This document shows, piece after piece, positions 16,586 through 24,626 of a stretch of DNA of 50,115 nt. The translations under genes and the position numbers were made by a program. Source of the stretch: an uncultured Flavobacteriaceae bacterium (GTDB lineage Bacteria; Bacteroidota; Bacteroidia; Flavobacteriales; Flavobacteriaceae); NCBI GenBank assembly GCA_947489085.1, contig CANLCJ010000029.1, positions 1 through 50,115 of the forward strand, in the 5' to 3' direction. Under the pieces are notes generated by a model. That model was not told where the DNA came from, made no database searches, and saw only the letters and a program-made list of their open reading frames with translations. How positions within the stretch are numbered: position 1 is the first letter of the stretch; each line of letters opens with the position of its first letter.

Positions 16586-18346
16586 TTATTTAATAAATTC
16601 AAAGTAATTTAATAAAATACTATCGTTAAGATTTTTAGGTGTAAAAACCTCTAATAATTTAGGTTGTTTAGAACTTTCAAAGAACGCATTTAAAGAGCCT
16701 TCCAAGCTTTCGCTATCTCTAGCTGCATTATATTCTAAATTAAACATTTCACACAAATACTTTGCAGTAAGATGGTGGTGGGTTTCAAAATATGTATCGA
16801 AATTCTCTGTATTCTTATGGCCTGGTAATATTCTAAAAATACCACCGCCTTTATTATTTACAATTATAATTCTAAAGGTACTTGGTATGTAATTATTCCA
16901 CAATGCATTACTATCATAAAAAAAACTAAGATCTCCAGTAATAAAAGTGGTCTGCTTAGTTTTTGACACAGCGCAACCTATTGCTGTAGATGTGCTGCCA
17001 TCTATACCGCTAGTCCCTCTATTACAATACACTTCTAATGTTTTATCTACACCAAAAAGTTGCGTGTAACGTATGGCAGAACTATTGCCTACTTGCAGTA
17101 TTGTATGTTTTGGTATGCTTTTTAAAATGGTATTGAATGCTGTAAAATCGCTAAAGGGGATTTCTTTTAAATAAGCCTCATGCCTTAGCAAACGTTTTTT
17201 CTTAATTTCTAGTAAATTCCCTCTGTAATCTGCTTTTCTATAGTGGGTGATTAATGGTAGAAAAGATTTAAAGAACAAGTCTGGAGTGGTTTCGATATGG
17301 GATGTTAAACTAAAAAAAGTGTCATTAGCCTTTTTTTCGTCAACGTGCCAGTGGACTTTAGGTTTAAATTTTCTCAACAAGGCCTTTATTTTTTTGGATA
17401 CAATAAGACCTCCAAAAGTAAGTAGTACCTCTGGTTTGAGTGTTTTCTGCTCGTCTTCGGTAAAGGGAGCTATAAGCTGATCTATGCTTGGAAAAAACGA
17501 TTCGTGGTGTAAATTAGATGTGGTTTCTGTTAATACGATAACGCTTTCATCTCTAGCCAATTCATTTAGCCATTTCGCATCTATAGTGTGCGGTGCATTA
17601 ACGCCTACTAAAATCATTTTTTTAGAGGCCAAATTCCAATCTTCAAGACAATTTTTTAAAACTACAGTATCTATGCTTGTAGTTTTAGGGGGTAACGCAA
17701 TTACTTTAGGGCTTACACTCGGTTTTGTTACTGTATCGTATAAAGGCTCATCGAAAGGTATGTTTATGTGTATAGGGCCCTTACGCCTTAACGCTAGATT
17801 TAATGCTGTATTAATTTCTTCTTCATTATACCGTTGGATATCCTTTTGAAATCCTAAAAACCGTTCTAATTTGTCTTCTATATTTTTTAAAATAGGAAGT
17901 TCTTCATAAGAGGGAATCTGGTTTTCATCTTTTAAATCTAACTTTAAATTTGCTGAATATAAGATGTGATTTCCATATACGTTTTTTTGATTTATGGTTT
18001 GCCCGTCCCCTATTCCTACTAAATGCTTTGGCCTATCTGCTGAAAGTACCGCCAAAGGTATATCGCTATAGTAGGCTTCTGCAATGGCAGGATAGTAATT
18101 TAACAAAGCGCTTCCCGAGGTGCATACCAGAGCTGTAGGCACTTTTAATTGTTGGGCTATGCCCATAGCAAAGAAGGCGGCACAACGCTCGTCTACAATG
18201 CTATAGCATGTAAAATAGGGATCGTTAGTAAAACCAATGGTTAAGGGTGCACTTCGGCTACCTGGAGAGATGATAATATGTTTGATTTCCTTGGCTTTAC
18301 ATAACTGAATTACAGTTTGTGCCAAAGGAATTTTAGGATAGGTCAT
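16586..18346 (-). CDS. menD: 2-succinyl-5-enolpyruvyl-6-hydroxy-3-cyclohexene-1-carboxylate synthase
   Basis: MenD is a thiamine-diphosphate enzyme that joins isochorismate and 2-oxoglutarate in menaquinone synthesis. The protein has 586 residues. It shows IISPGSRSAPLTIGF near the N-terminus, CTSGSALLNYYPAIAEAYYS, RGTSGIDGSTSTAIGCAV and the ThDP-binding TGDLSFFYDSNALWNN. It lies 52 nt after the isochorismate synthase gene, which makes its substrate. A TATTTTTG element 20 nt upstream suggests it also has its own promoter. Confidence 0.96.
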   Translation of the reverse strand: MTYPKIPLAQTVIQLCKAKEIKHIIISPGSRSAPLTIGFTNDPYFTCYSIVDERCAAFFAMGIAQQLKVPTALVCTSGSALLNYYPAIAEAYYSDIPLAVLSADRPKHLVGIGDGQTINQKNVYGNHILYSANLKLDLKDENQIPSYEELPILKNIEDKLERFLGFQKDIQRYNEEEINTALNLALRRKGPIHINIPFDEPLYDTVTKPSVSPKVIALPPKTTSIDTVVLKNCLEDWNLASKKMILVGVNAPHTIDAKWLNELARDESVIVLTETTSNLHHESFFPSIDQLIAPFTEDEQKTLKPEVLLTFGGLIVSKKIKALLRKFKPKVHWHVDEKKANDTFFSLTSHIETTPDLFFKSFLPLITHYRKADYRGNLLEIKKKRLLRHEAYLKEIPFSDFTAFNTILKSIPKHTILQVGNSSAIRYTQLFGVDKTLEVYCNRGTSGIDGSTSTAIGCAVSKTKQTTFITGDLSFFYDSNALWNNYIPSTFRIIIVNNKGGGIFRILPGHKNTENFDTYFETHHHLTAKYLCEMFNLEYNAARDSESLEGSLNAFFESSKQPKLLEVFTPKNLNDSILLNYFEFIK

Positions 18347-18365
18347 GTAGCTTAAAATCTTACTG

Positions 18366-18373
18366 CAAAAATA
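18366..18373 (-). promoter_or_regulatory. Putative -7 element of menD
   Basis: TATTTTTG on the minus strand, in the context CGTATTTTTGC, is 20 nt before the menD ATG. The same CGTATTTTTGC string precedes the thioesterase gene at the head of the cluster. No clear -33 TTG is seen. Confidence 0.5.
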
Positions 18374-18398
18374 CGAAATACCCCTAATATTGCTTTGC

Positions 18399-19517
18399 TT
18401 ATAACACCTTTTTAACGACTAAAGATTTAGCAACGGTTTCTTCCCATTCGCGTTCTGGGTTTGAGGTTTCTGTTATGCCTCCTCCTATGTAAATATTAAT
18501 AGTGGCGTGTTCTAATTGCATGCATCTTAGATTTACATACAGTTGTGTTCTTTTTCTTTTTACTGCATAAGCCCTGTTTTCTACATTGCGTTGCCCTGTT
18601 CGGGGTTTTGTTACAACATTAAAATTAAGCTCGCCTAAAAACCCTGTGTAAAAGGCCCTGTTGTAATTCTCGTTTTCTAAAATAAAGGTTTTGGCATCTT
18701 GTTTTGGTAAACCACATACAGCAGGTGTAGGGTGTAAACTTTTTACCAAGTGTTCAAAATTAAGAGTGTTTAGGTTTAAATGGCCTTTAATTAAGGTTCT
18801 TAAATGCAGCAAATTTCCTGCTTTTACAGTTTCTAACTTAGATACTTTAATTGCACTTACTTGTGTCTCTATATTTTTTAGTATAAAATCTGTTACAAAC
18901 TGCTGCTCTTGTAGTTCTTTATCTTGCCATTCTACATCTAGACTTCCAGCGTAACTTTGCGTACCTGCCAAAGCCATAATAGAAAATTGATTGCCTTCTA
19001 TTTTTAGCAATGTTTCTGGTGTTGCTCCCAACCACAGCCCTACTTTGGGGTGGTACCAACAATATGCAAATGCGCCTTTGTAATGCGCTACCAGTTTTTT
19101 AAAAATTTGCAAAGCGTCTCTACCCTCTAATGGTAACGTTTCTTTTCTAGAGAGTACCACTTTTTTTAAAACTGATGTTTCTATTGCTGTAATGCCCTTT
19201 TCTACAAGTGTAATATGGTAAGCTTTGCCATTCAAATCGGGATTTGTGGAAAGCGGTTCGTTATTTCCCTTTTCGACATTCTCGATAAAGTCTACTGTAA
19301 ACTGTTTAGAATGTTCTAAAGGTAATAGAACACTATCCATTACATCATCAAAAGGTGAAAAAATGAAACCTGTCTCCTTAAACGCCTTAGAAACGTGTAA
19401 ATAGTCATCGTTTTGCAATATAGCTTGAATATTACTGCTGTTGGGTTTTCTATAAATTACAAAAGGTAGTTTAGCTTTATAGTGTGCCCTAATTTTTTCT
19501 AAAGAAATGTTGTCCAT
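18399..19517 (-). CDS. menF: Isochorismate synthase (chorismate-binding enzyme)
   Basis: The 372-residue chorismate-utilising enzyme converts chorismate to isochorismate, the first committed step to menaquinone. Family motifs are GATPETLLKIEGNQFSIMALAGT, LHPTPAVCGLPKQDA, AFYTGFLGEL and the terminal IYIGGGITETSNPEREWEET. The position directly before menD favours isochorismate synthase over anthranilate or aminodeoxychorismate synthase. It begins 7 nt after the thioesterase gene and is clearly in the same operon. Confidence 0.93.
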   Translation of the reverse strand: MDNISLEKIRAHYKAKLPFVIYRKPNSSNIQAILQNDDYLHVSKAFKETGFIFSPFDDVMDSVLLPLEHSKQFTVDFIENVEKGNNEPLSTNPDLNGKAYHITLVEKGITAIETSVLKKVVLSRKETLPLEGRDALQIFKKLVAHYKGAFAYCWYHPKVGLWLGATPETLLKIEGNQFSIMALAGTQSYAGSLDVEWQDKELQEQQFVTDFILKNIETQVSAIKVSKLETVKAGNLLHLRTLIKGHLNLNTLNFEHLVKSLHPTPAVCGLPKQDAKTFILENENYNRAFYTGFLGELNFNVVTKPRTGQRNVENRAYAVKRKRTQLYVNLRCMQLEHATINIYIGGGITETSNPEREWEETVAKSLVVKKVL

Positions 19518-19524
19518 ATATTAC

Positions 19525-19950
19525 CTATTTATTTTTAGGTAACGTAATGGTAGACAGTTTGCATATTGAAATTAAATGCCCATCGTCGTCTGTAACTTTA
19601 ATATCAAGCAATTGTGTGGTGCGGCCTTTATGTAAAAAAGTTGCTTTAGCATGTACATGTCCAGATCTTACACTTTTAATGTGGTTTGCAGAAATTTCTA
19701 TACCCCTAACAAAATAGGCTTCTAGGTTTGTAAATATTTGAGACGCTATACTCCCCACACTTTCTGCTAAAGCTACTGTAGCACCGCCATGCAAAACACC
19801 ATCTGGTTGATGTACTCTAGAATTTACGGGCATCTTGGCTATTAAATAGTCATCGCCTAAATCTGTAACTTCTATTTGTAACGTTTCCATTAGTGTGTTT
19901 TTACAAGTATTATTGGCTTGTTTTAACACTTCTGCTTTAGACATTTTCAT
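19525..19950 (-). CDS. Hotdog-fold thioesterase, possible DHNA-CoA hydrolase
   Basis: The 141-residue single hotdog domain of the PaaI/YdiI type has HQPDGVLHGGATVALAESVGS, with the catalytic Glu in the LAES helix after the HGG turn. It is the first gene of a unit with isochorismate synthase and menD, so the most economical role is hydrolysis of 1,4-dihydroxy-2-naphthoyl-CoA (MenI) in menaquinone synthesis. That role rests on context, since this fold has many substrates. The ATG at 19944 (MSKAEVL) is an equally possible start. Confidence 0.88.
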   Translation of the reverse strand: MKMSKAEVLKQANNTCKNTLMETLQIEVTDLGDDYLIAKMPVNSRVHQPDGVLHGGATVALAESVGSIASQIFTNLEAYFVRGIEISANHIKSVRSGHVHAKATFLHKGRTTQLLDIKVTDDDGHLISICKLSTITLPKNK

Positions 19951-20323
19951 AGAAAATTTTATCGTTTTTTGTTTTGCAAAAATACGAAATACATGAGGAA
20001 TAGCTTAACCTTTTAAGTTTGAATTCTACACGAGATAACGGAACGCGTAAGATATAAGCACAAGGTTTTTAATATTATGCACTTTAATTTGTTAGTAAAA
20101 CATAATGAAATTTAAACGTAATCAAAGTGCTAAAAATAGCTTTATCCAAAATAAACAATACAAGCAATGTACAATTGATGAGGCACTAAAGCCTCAGAAA
20201 ATTAACATAACTTGATAAAGGAAAGCGACCTACACTTTAAGTAGACTAAAAGCACTTTCCTTAAAATTTTGAATTTAATACTAGGAAGCTAAGCATTACT
20301 AAGCTTTAATGATAACTTTAACT
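19951..20323. other. Intergenic region
   Basis: This 373-bp gap separates two minus-strand genes. The part nearest the thioesterase gene holds its TATTTTTG promoter element. The rest is AT-rich with stops in all frames. I see no RNA gene or strong terminator. Confidence 0.6.
19977..19984 (-). promoter_or_regulatory. Putative -7 element of the menaquinone operon
   Basis: TATTTTTG on the minus strand (context CGTATTTTTGC) lies 26 nt before the thioesterase start codon and matches the Bacteroidota TAnnTTTG consensus. Confidence 0.55.
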
Positions 20324-20800
20324 TTAAGATGTCACTTTCTCTAAAGCTAACATGTGCGTTACTTGTAAGTGCATATCTCTTATAGGGAAAATTTCGATGG
20401 TGCATTTATAAGGTAAACCATTCTTTTTGTAATTTATAAGCGTTTCTTTTACATTTAACCCTAATTTAAGATGAGATTTTATCTTTTGAGTGGCCTTTAC
20501 CGATGTTGCTTCCCCTTGTAAAAACTTTGGCCGTTTACCTTTTGCGTAACTAGCGGGATACCCCGTCATTCTTGTAAAACCTTTATTTACCCAGCATATT
20601 TCTTGACTGTAGTCGGTCAAAACTAATGCATTATAAGTATTATCCGCTATAAGATCTTCTACATTTAAAGACCAATTAAATTCCTCTTTAAATGTATTTA
20701 GCACATTAACATCTGTTTTCTTTTCAAAGATTTTACTTTGATTGGCCAAGTGTGTGGCATAAATATCCCAGCATAATAGAGGACCTCTTTGTAATTTCAT
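20324..20800 (-). CDS. PAS domain protein, LOV-like without the photoactive cysteine
   Basis: The protein has 158 residues: a short N-terminal extension and one PAS domain (about 48-155). The stretch FTRMTGYPASYAKGKRPKFLQGEAT followed by NYKKNGLPYKCTIEIFPIRD closely follows the LOV subfamily, whose signature is GRNCRFLQG. The signature Cys that forms the flavin adduct is Pro91 here, in GKRPKFLQG. The protein lacks any output domain, so it may act by protein-protein contact or as a non-photochemical flavin or redox sensor. It is monocistronic. Confidence 0.82.
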   Translation of the reverse strand: MKLQRGPLLCWDIYATHLANQSKIFEKKTDVNVLNTFKEEFNWSLNVEDLIADNTYNALVLTDYSQEICWVNKGFTRMTGYPASYAKGKRPKFLQGEATSVKATQKIKSHLKLGLNVKETLINYKKNGLPYKCTIEIFPIRDMHLQVTHMLALEKVTS

Positions 20801-21351
20801 ATCAAATAGATTTTAGCACGATAAAAATACAGATGGTACTTAAAAAATTTACTTTATCAACCTGTTAACCACAGCAAGCTTAATTTTAGCTAATTAAAGG
20901 GGCATTATTATAAAACTTCAATGGTATTTGGCACTTAACAAATTCTTTTTTAAGCCCTAATTTTTAGTAAACTCGTATTTTGAAAACTCGTATAACAAAA
21001 ATAATTTGCTGTATTAGTTTTAATAATTGCAATATAGCAGTAATTTTCACAAATTTAATGCTTTATAATTGAGTTTGTACTGTGTTTTCCATTATTTATT
21101 TACTTTTCAACGGAATAACACGATTTACAAACAAAAATTTCGCCTAAGCGTAATTTATTTTGCTGCTATCCTTTAGTTTAAAAGCACTGATTCTCAAAAC
21201 ACATTTTTAGAGTTAAAACTTTATGTTTTTGAGTGCATAATTATCACCATTTATTTGTGGATAATCAAAAAAAAAAGGCGTTTCAACTAAAAAATAATTT
21301 CATATTACAGGTTACAGCTAAATTGGCAGCCCTAACCAATCTCTCTAAATT
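20801..21351. other. Intergenic region between divergent genes
   Basis: These 551 bp separate the divergent PAS and membrane-protein genes. A 10-bp direct repeat AAACTCGTAT occurs at 20969-20978 and 20984-20993 (15-bp period) and could be a regulator site. No ORF or RNA gene is convincing. Confidence 0.5.
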
Positions 21352-21711
21352 ATGCGATTAGTTGTCTTACTTTTTACGTTTAACATGTTATTTAATAACG
21401 TACAAGCACAAAACATAACGGCAGACGAAAAACTTCATATTGGTGCTGGTGCTGTTATTTCTGGCGTTAGCTATGCCTTTTTTAAGGTACAAACCAAAAG
21501 CTCTAAAAAAGCATTTTGGTACAGTTTAGGTACTGCTACCCTAGCAGGCTTGGCTAAGGAACTTTACGACGGCAACCGATTTGATACTAGCGAGTGGGTT
21601 GCTACTGCCGCTGGTGGTTTGGTTGTAAGCACCTCACTTTATCTAATAACAGGAAAACGCAAAGAAAAGCATAAAAAAAAGCGCGAAGCTAAAATAGCGC
21701 TCATAAATTAA
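21352..21711 (+). CDS. Small membrane or secreted protein, YfiM-like
   Basis: The 119-residue protein has an N-terminal signal peptide (MRLVVLLFTFNMLFNNVQAQ). Its body contains DEKLHIGAGAVISG, KELYDGNRFDTSEWVATAAGGLVVS and a lysine-rich tail (KRKEKHKKKREAK). The DEKLHxGAG and KELYD elements recall the YfiM/DUF2279 group of small envelope proteins with unknown role. Two or three hydrophobic stretches suggest membrane insertion. Its 3' end overlaps the convergent murA stop by 4 nt. Confidence 0.75.
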   Translation: MRLVVLLFTFNMLFNNVQAQNITADEKLHIGAGAVISGVSYAFFKVQTKSSKKAFWYSLGTATLAGLAKELYDGNRFDTSEWVATAAGGLVVSTSLYLITGKRKEKHKKKREAKIALIN

Positions 21712-23015
21712 ATACGTTCTATTTTAGCTCCTATAGCTTTAAGTCTTTCGTCTATATTTTCGTAACCACGATCTATCTGCTCGATATTTTGAATGGTAGA
21801 AGTGCCTTTTGCCGAAAGTGCGGCTATTAGCAAGGACACGCCTGCTCTAATATCTGGAGAGGTCATCGTTGTAGCTTTTAGGGTCGATTTAAAATCGTGA
21901 CCTATTACTGTGGCACGGTGCGGATCGCATAAAATAATTTTTGCGCCCATATCTATAAGTTTGTCCACAAAAAACAAACGACTTTCAAACATTTTTTGAT
22001 GTATCAATACACTGCCTCTGGCTTGCGTAGCTACAACAAGTATAATACTTAATAAATCTGGTGTAAACCCAGGCCAAGGTGCATCAGATATGGTTAAAAT
22101 AGACCCATCTATATAACTTTGTATTTCATAACCGTCTGTATGTTTTGGTATGTGGATATCGTCTCCTTGTTTTTCTACTGTAATACCTAACTTTCTAAAA
22201 ATATTTGGTATTACTCCCAAATCGTTCCAACTCACATTTTTAATAGTAAGTTCGCTTTTAGTCATTGCAGCTAAACCAATCCAACTCCCTATTTCTATCA
22301 TGTCTGGAAGCATTGTATGGCTTGTGCCTCCTAAAGCTTTCACACCTTCTATAATAAGCATATTAGAGCCTACACCACTTATTTTAGCGCCCATTCTATT
22401 AAGCATCTTACACAACTGTTGCAGGTAAGGTTCGCAGGCTGCATTGTATATTGTTGTTTTGCCTTCTGCCAATACGGCGGCCATTACAATATTAGCTGTT
22501 CCTGTTACAGATGCTTCTTCAAGCAGCATATAAGTACCCTTAAGTACTTTGGCTTCTACGCCATAAAACTGCTCTTCTTTACTGTATCCAAACTTAGCAC
22601 CAAGCTTAATTAAGCCTTCAAAATGCGTATCTAAACGCCTTCTTCCTATTTTATCTCCGCCTGGTTTAGGGATGTAACCTTTGCCAAAACGAGCTAATAG
22701 AGGGCCAACAATCATTATAGATCCTCTTAGGCCTCTACCGTCTATTTTAAATTGATCGGATTCTAAATAATTTAAATCTACAGCATCTGCTTGAAACGTA
22801 TATGTGCCATTATCTATTTTATTAACTTTAACGCCTAACTTTTCCAACAATTTAATAAGCTTATTTACATCTATAATATCTGGAATATTATGTATTGTAA
22901 CTAGCTCTGGAGTTAGCAAAACAGCACATAAAATTTGTAATGCTTCGTTTTTTGCGCCCTGAGGTTGTATGCTCCCTTTTAACTGGTGTCCGCCTTCTAT
23001 TCTAAATGTACCCAT
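21708..23015 (-). CDS. murA: UDP-N-acetylglucosamine 1-carboxyvinyltransferase
   Basis: MurA transfers enolpyruvate to UDP-GlcNAc, the first committed step of peptidoglycan synthesis. At 435 residues it is full length: IEGGHQLKGSIQPQGAKNEALQI at the start and PDIRAGVSLLIAALSAKGTSTI near the end. The loop that carries Cys115 in E. coli reads PKPGGDKIGRRRLDTH, with Asp121 in the Cys position. That substitution keeps enzyme activity but is known to prevent fosfomycin alkylation. It lies 9 nt after the DUF4290 gene in the same operon. Confidence 0.96.
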   Translation of the reverse strand: MGTFRIEGGHQLKGSIQPQGAKNEALQILCAVLLTPELVTIHNIPDIIDVNKLIKLLEKLGVKVNKIDNGTYTFQADAVDLNYLESDQFKIDGRGLRGSIMIVGPLLARFGKGYIPKPGGDKIGRRRLDTHFEGLIKLGAKFGYSKEEQFYGVEAKVLKGTYMLLEEASVTGTANIVMAAVLAEGKTTIYNAACEPYLQQLCKMLNRMGAKISGVGSNMLIIEGVKALGGTSHTMLPDMIEIGSWIGLAAMTKSELTIKNVSWNDLGVIPNIFRKLGITVEKQGDDIHIPKHTDGYEIQSYIDGSILTISDAPWPGFTPDLLSIILVVATQARGSVLIHQKMFESRLFFVDKLIDMGAKIILCDPHRATVIGHDFKSTLKATTMTSPDIRAGVSLLIAALSAKGTSTIQNIEQIDRGYENIDERLKAIGAKIERI

Positions 23016-23024
23016 AATAAAAAC

Positions 23025-23681
23025 TTAGTAACGTTTTCTTGAACGGTGATTTGTGTTTTTCTTCTTTTTACTATTATTATTAGTGTTGTTGCTATTATTG
23101 TACTTGCCTTTAGAGCGTAGTAAACTGCCTGAGTCTGAAAGGTCCTCTTTAGAGTTTCTTAAATCTATTTTTCCATTAGACAGCTCGAACAAATGGTCGT
23201 AAATAACGGCATCTTCTACAGTGTCTTTATTCCAATTTAAAAAACACTTTTTCATGTGGTTTGCTATTGTATATAACAAAGCCTCTTTTAGTTCTCCATC
23301 TTCCCAAGTATTAGCCACATCTATCATAGTTTTTATGTTATTGCCATAAAATCTATATTTTGGATGGTTTTGTGGGTATTTAAGTGGTGCAGGACGTTCA
23401 GACAGTAATTCTCTTGAAGGTTTTGGGTACGGGGATTCTACGTCTAATTCAAAATCAGACATTATAAATAATTGGTCCCAAAGTTTATGTTGAAAATCTG
23501 CAACGTCTCTAAGGTGGGGCTGTAAATTTCCCATCACCGCTATTATAGACTTTGCTAATTTTTCACGTTCTTCTTTTGTTTCTCTTGTTTTGGCATGGTT
23601 AATCATTTTTTGCAAATGTCTACCATATTCGGGAATAATAAGATGTTCTCGTTCTGTGTTGTACTCTAAATTATCTATCAA
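23025..23681 (-). CDS. DUF4290 domain protein
   Basis: The 218-residue protein begins LEYNTEREHLIIPEYGRHLQKMINHA and has the conserved FQHKLWDQLFIMSDF and YGNNIKTMIDVA segments of DUF4290, a Bacteroidota-only family. The C-terminus is a low-complexity tail of Asn, Lys, Ser and Arg (about 185-218), which may bind nucleic acid or be disordered. It sits directly upstream of murA (9-nt gap), an arrangement common in this phylum, suggesting a link to cell-wall or division functions that is not proven. Confidence 0.9.
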   Translation of the reverse strand: MIDNLEYNTEREHLIIPEYGRHLQKMINHAKTRETKEEREKLAKSIIAVMGNLQPHLRDVADFQHKLWDQLFIMSDFELDVESPYPKPSRELLSERPAPLKYPQNHPKYRFYGNNIKTMIDVANTWEDGELKEALLYTIANHMKKCFLNWNKDTVEDAVIYDHLFELSNGKIDLRNSKEDLSDSGSLLRSKGKYNNSNNTNNNSKKKKNTNHRSRKRY

Positions 23682-23736
23682 AATTTTTGTGTAGTATTAA
23701 AATGCTATAGAAGTGAATCGCAAAGTACAAAAAAAA

Positions 23737-24030
23737 TTATAGACTTATAACGCCTTCAACCTTTTCTGCAACTTCTTTGTATTTTGTAATAACAGCATCT
23801 GGATTTTTCATTCTTACATTTATAGAAATGCTGGTATACTTCCCATTTTTAGAGGTTACCGTATTTATAACAGCGCCCATATTATTAAATAACGATTCTA
23901 TAATTTTTATTTCGGAAGTATTTGTTTTAATAATAAATTTATACAAATATTCGCTTGGCCATAGCGTAGTATCATAAAGTTGTGCTCTTAACTTTTCATA
24001 AAACTCGTTTGGGTTTGGAGATGCGCTCAT
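23737..24030 (-). CDS. DUF493 family protein
   Basis: The 97-residue small ferredoxin-like alpha-beta protein has LWPSEYLYKFIIKTN, then GAVINTVTSKNGKYTSISINVRMKNPDAVI, typical of DUF493 (YbeD-like). The fold resembles regulatory ACT domains; its function is unknown. It is divergent from the ATPase gene that starts at 24087 and has a TATATTTG element 17 nt upstream of its start codon. Confidence 0.88.
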   Translation of the reverse strand: MSASPNPNEFYEKLRAQLYDTTLWPSEYLYKFIIKTNTSEIKIIESLFNNMGAVINTVTSKNGKYTSISINVRMKNPDAVITKYKEVAEKVEGVISL

Positions 24031-24047
24031 ATCTGCTTTTTAATCTG

Positions 24048-24055
24048 CAAATATA
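24048..24055 (-). promoter_or_regulatory. Putative -7 element of the DUF493 gene
   Basis: TATATTTG on the minus strand lies 17 nt before the start codon and is a perfect match to TAnnTTTG. Confidence 0.5.
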
Positions 24056-24086
24056 GTACTATTTTTACATTAAAATTAGAGTAGTA

Positions 24087-24626
24087 TTGAAGGTTAAAAA
24101 ACTTGTAATTACAGGAGGCCCCAGCACGGGAAAAACAACTTTGATTAATGCACTTGCCTTAAAAAACTATAATTGTTTAGAAGAGGTATCCAGAGCAATT
24201 ATTCAAGAAGCACAACAGCAAGGTATTGCCCAATTATTTTTAGAAGCACCATTAAGGTTTAGCGAGCGATTGTTAGAAGAACGTATGTTACAATACAATA
24301 TAGCTATAAACAGTACTTCTAAATATGTGTTTTTAGACAGAGGTATTCCAGACATTCTAGCCTATATGGATTATACCAAAACGGCCTACCCTGCAGCCTT
24401 TTGCAAAGCCGCAGCCTCAACACCTTACGATATGGTGTTTTTATTAGAACCTTGGCAGGCCATACATACTACAGATGGAGAACGTTACGAGAGTTTCGAG
24501 CAAGCTCAAGACATACACAAATGCATTTTAAACACCTATAAAACATACAATTATACGCCCATTATAGTGCCTTTTGGTACTGTGGAGGAGCGTGTTACTT
24601 TTATAACAAATACCTTAGCGCAATAG
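24087..24626 (+). CDS. AAA-type P-loop ATPase, NadR/AAA_28-like
   Basis: The 179-residue protein has a Walker A motif GGPSTGKTTLI near the N-terminus and YVFLDRGIPDILAYMDYT as the probable Walker B region. The layout is that of small NadR-kinase-like AAA_28 proteins, whose substrates are mostly unknown. The start is TTG at 24087; no better in-frame ATG keeps the P-loop strand intact. Its stop overlaps the GTG start of recQ by one base (TAGTG), so it heads a three-gene operon with recQ and fmt. Confidence 0.85.
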   Translation: MKVKKLVITGGPSTGKTTLINALALKNYNCLEEVSRAIIQEAQQQGIAQLFLEAPLRFSERLLEERMLQYNIAINSTSKYVFLDRGIPDILAYMDYTKTAYPAAFCKAAASTPYDMVFLLEPWQAIHTTDGERYESFEQAQDIHKCILNTYKTYNYTPIIVPFGTVEERVTFITNTLAQ

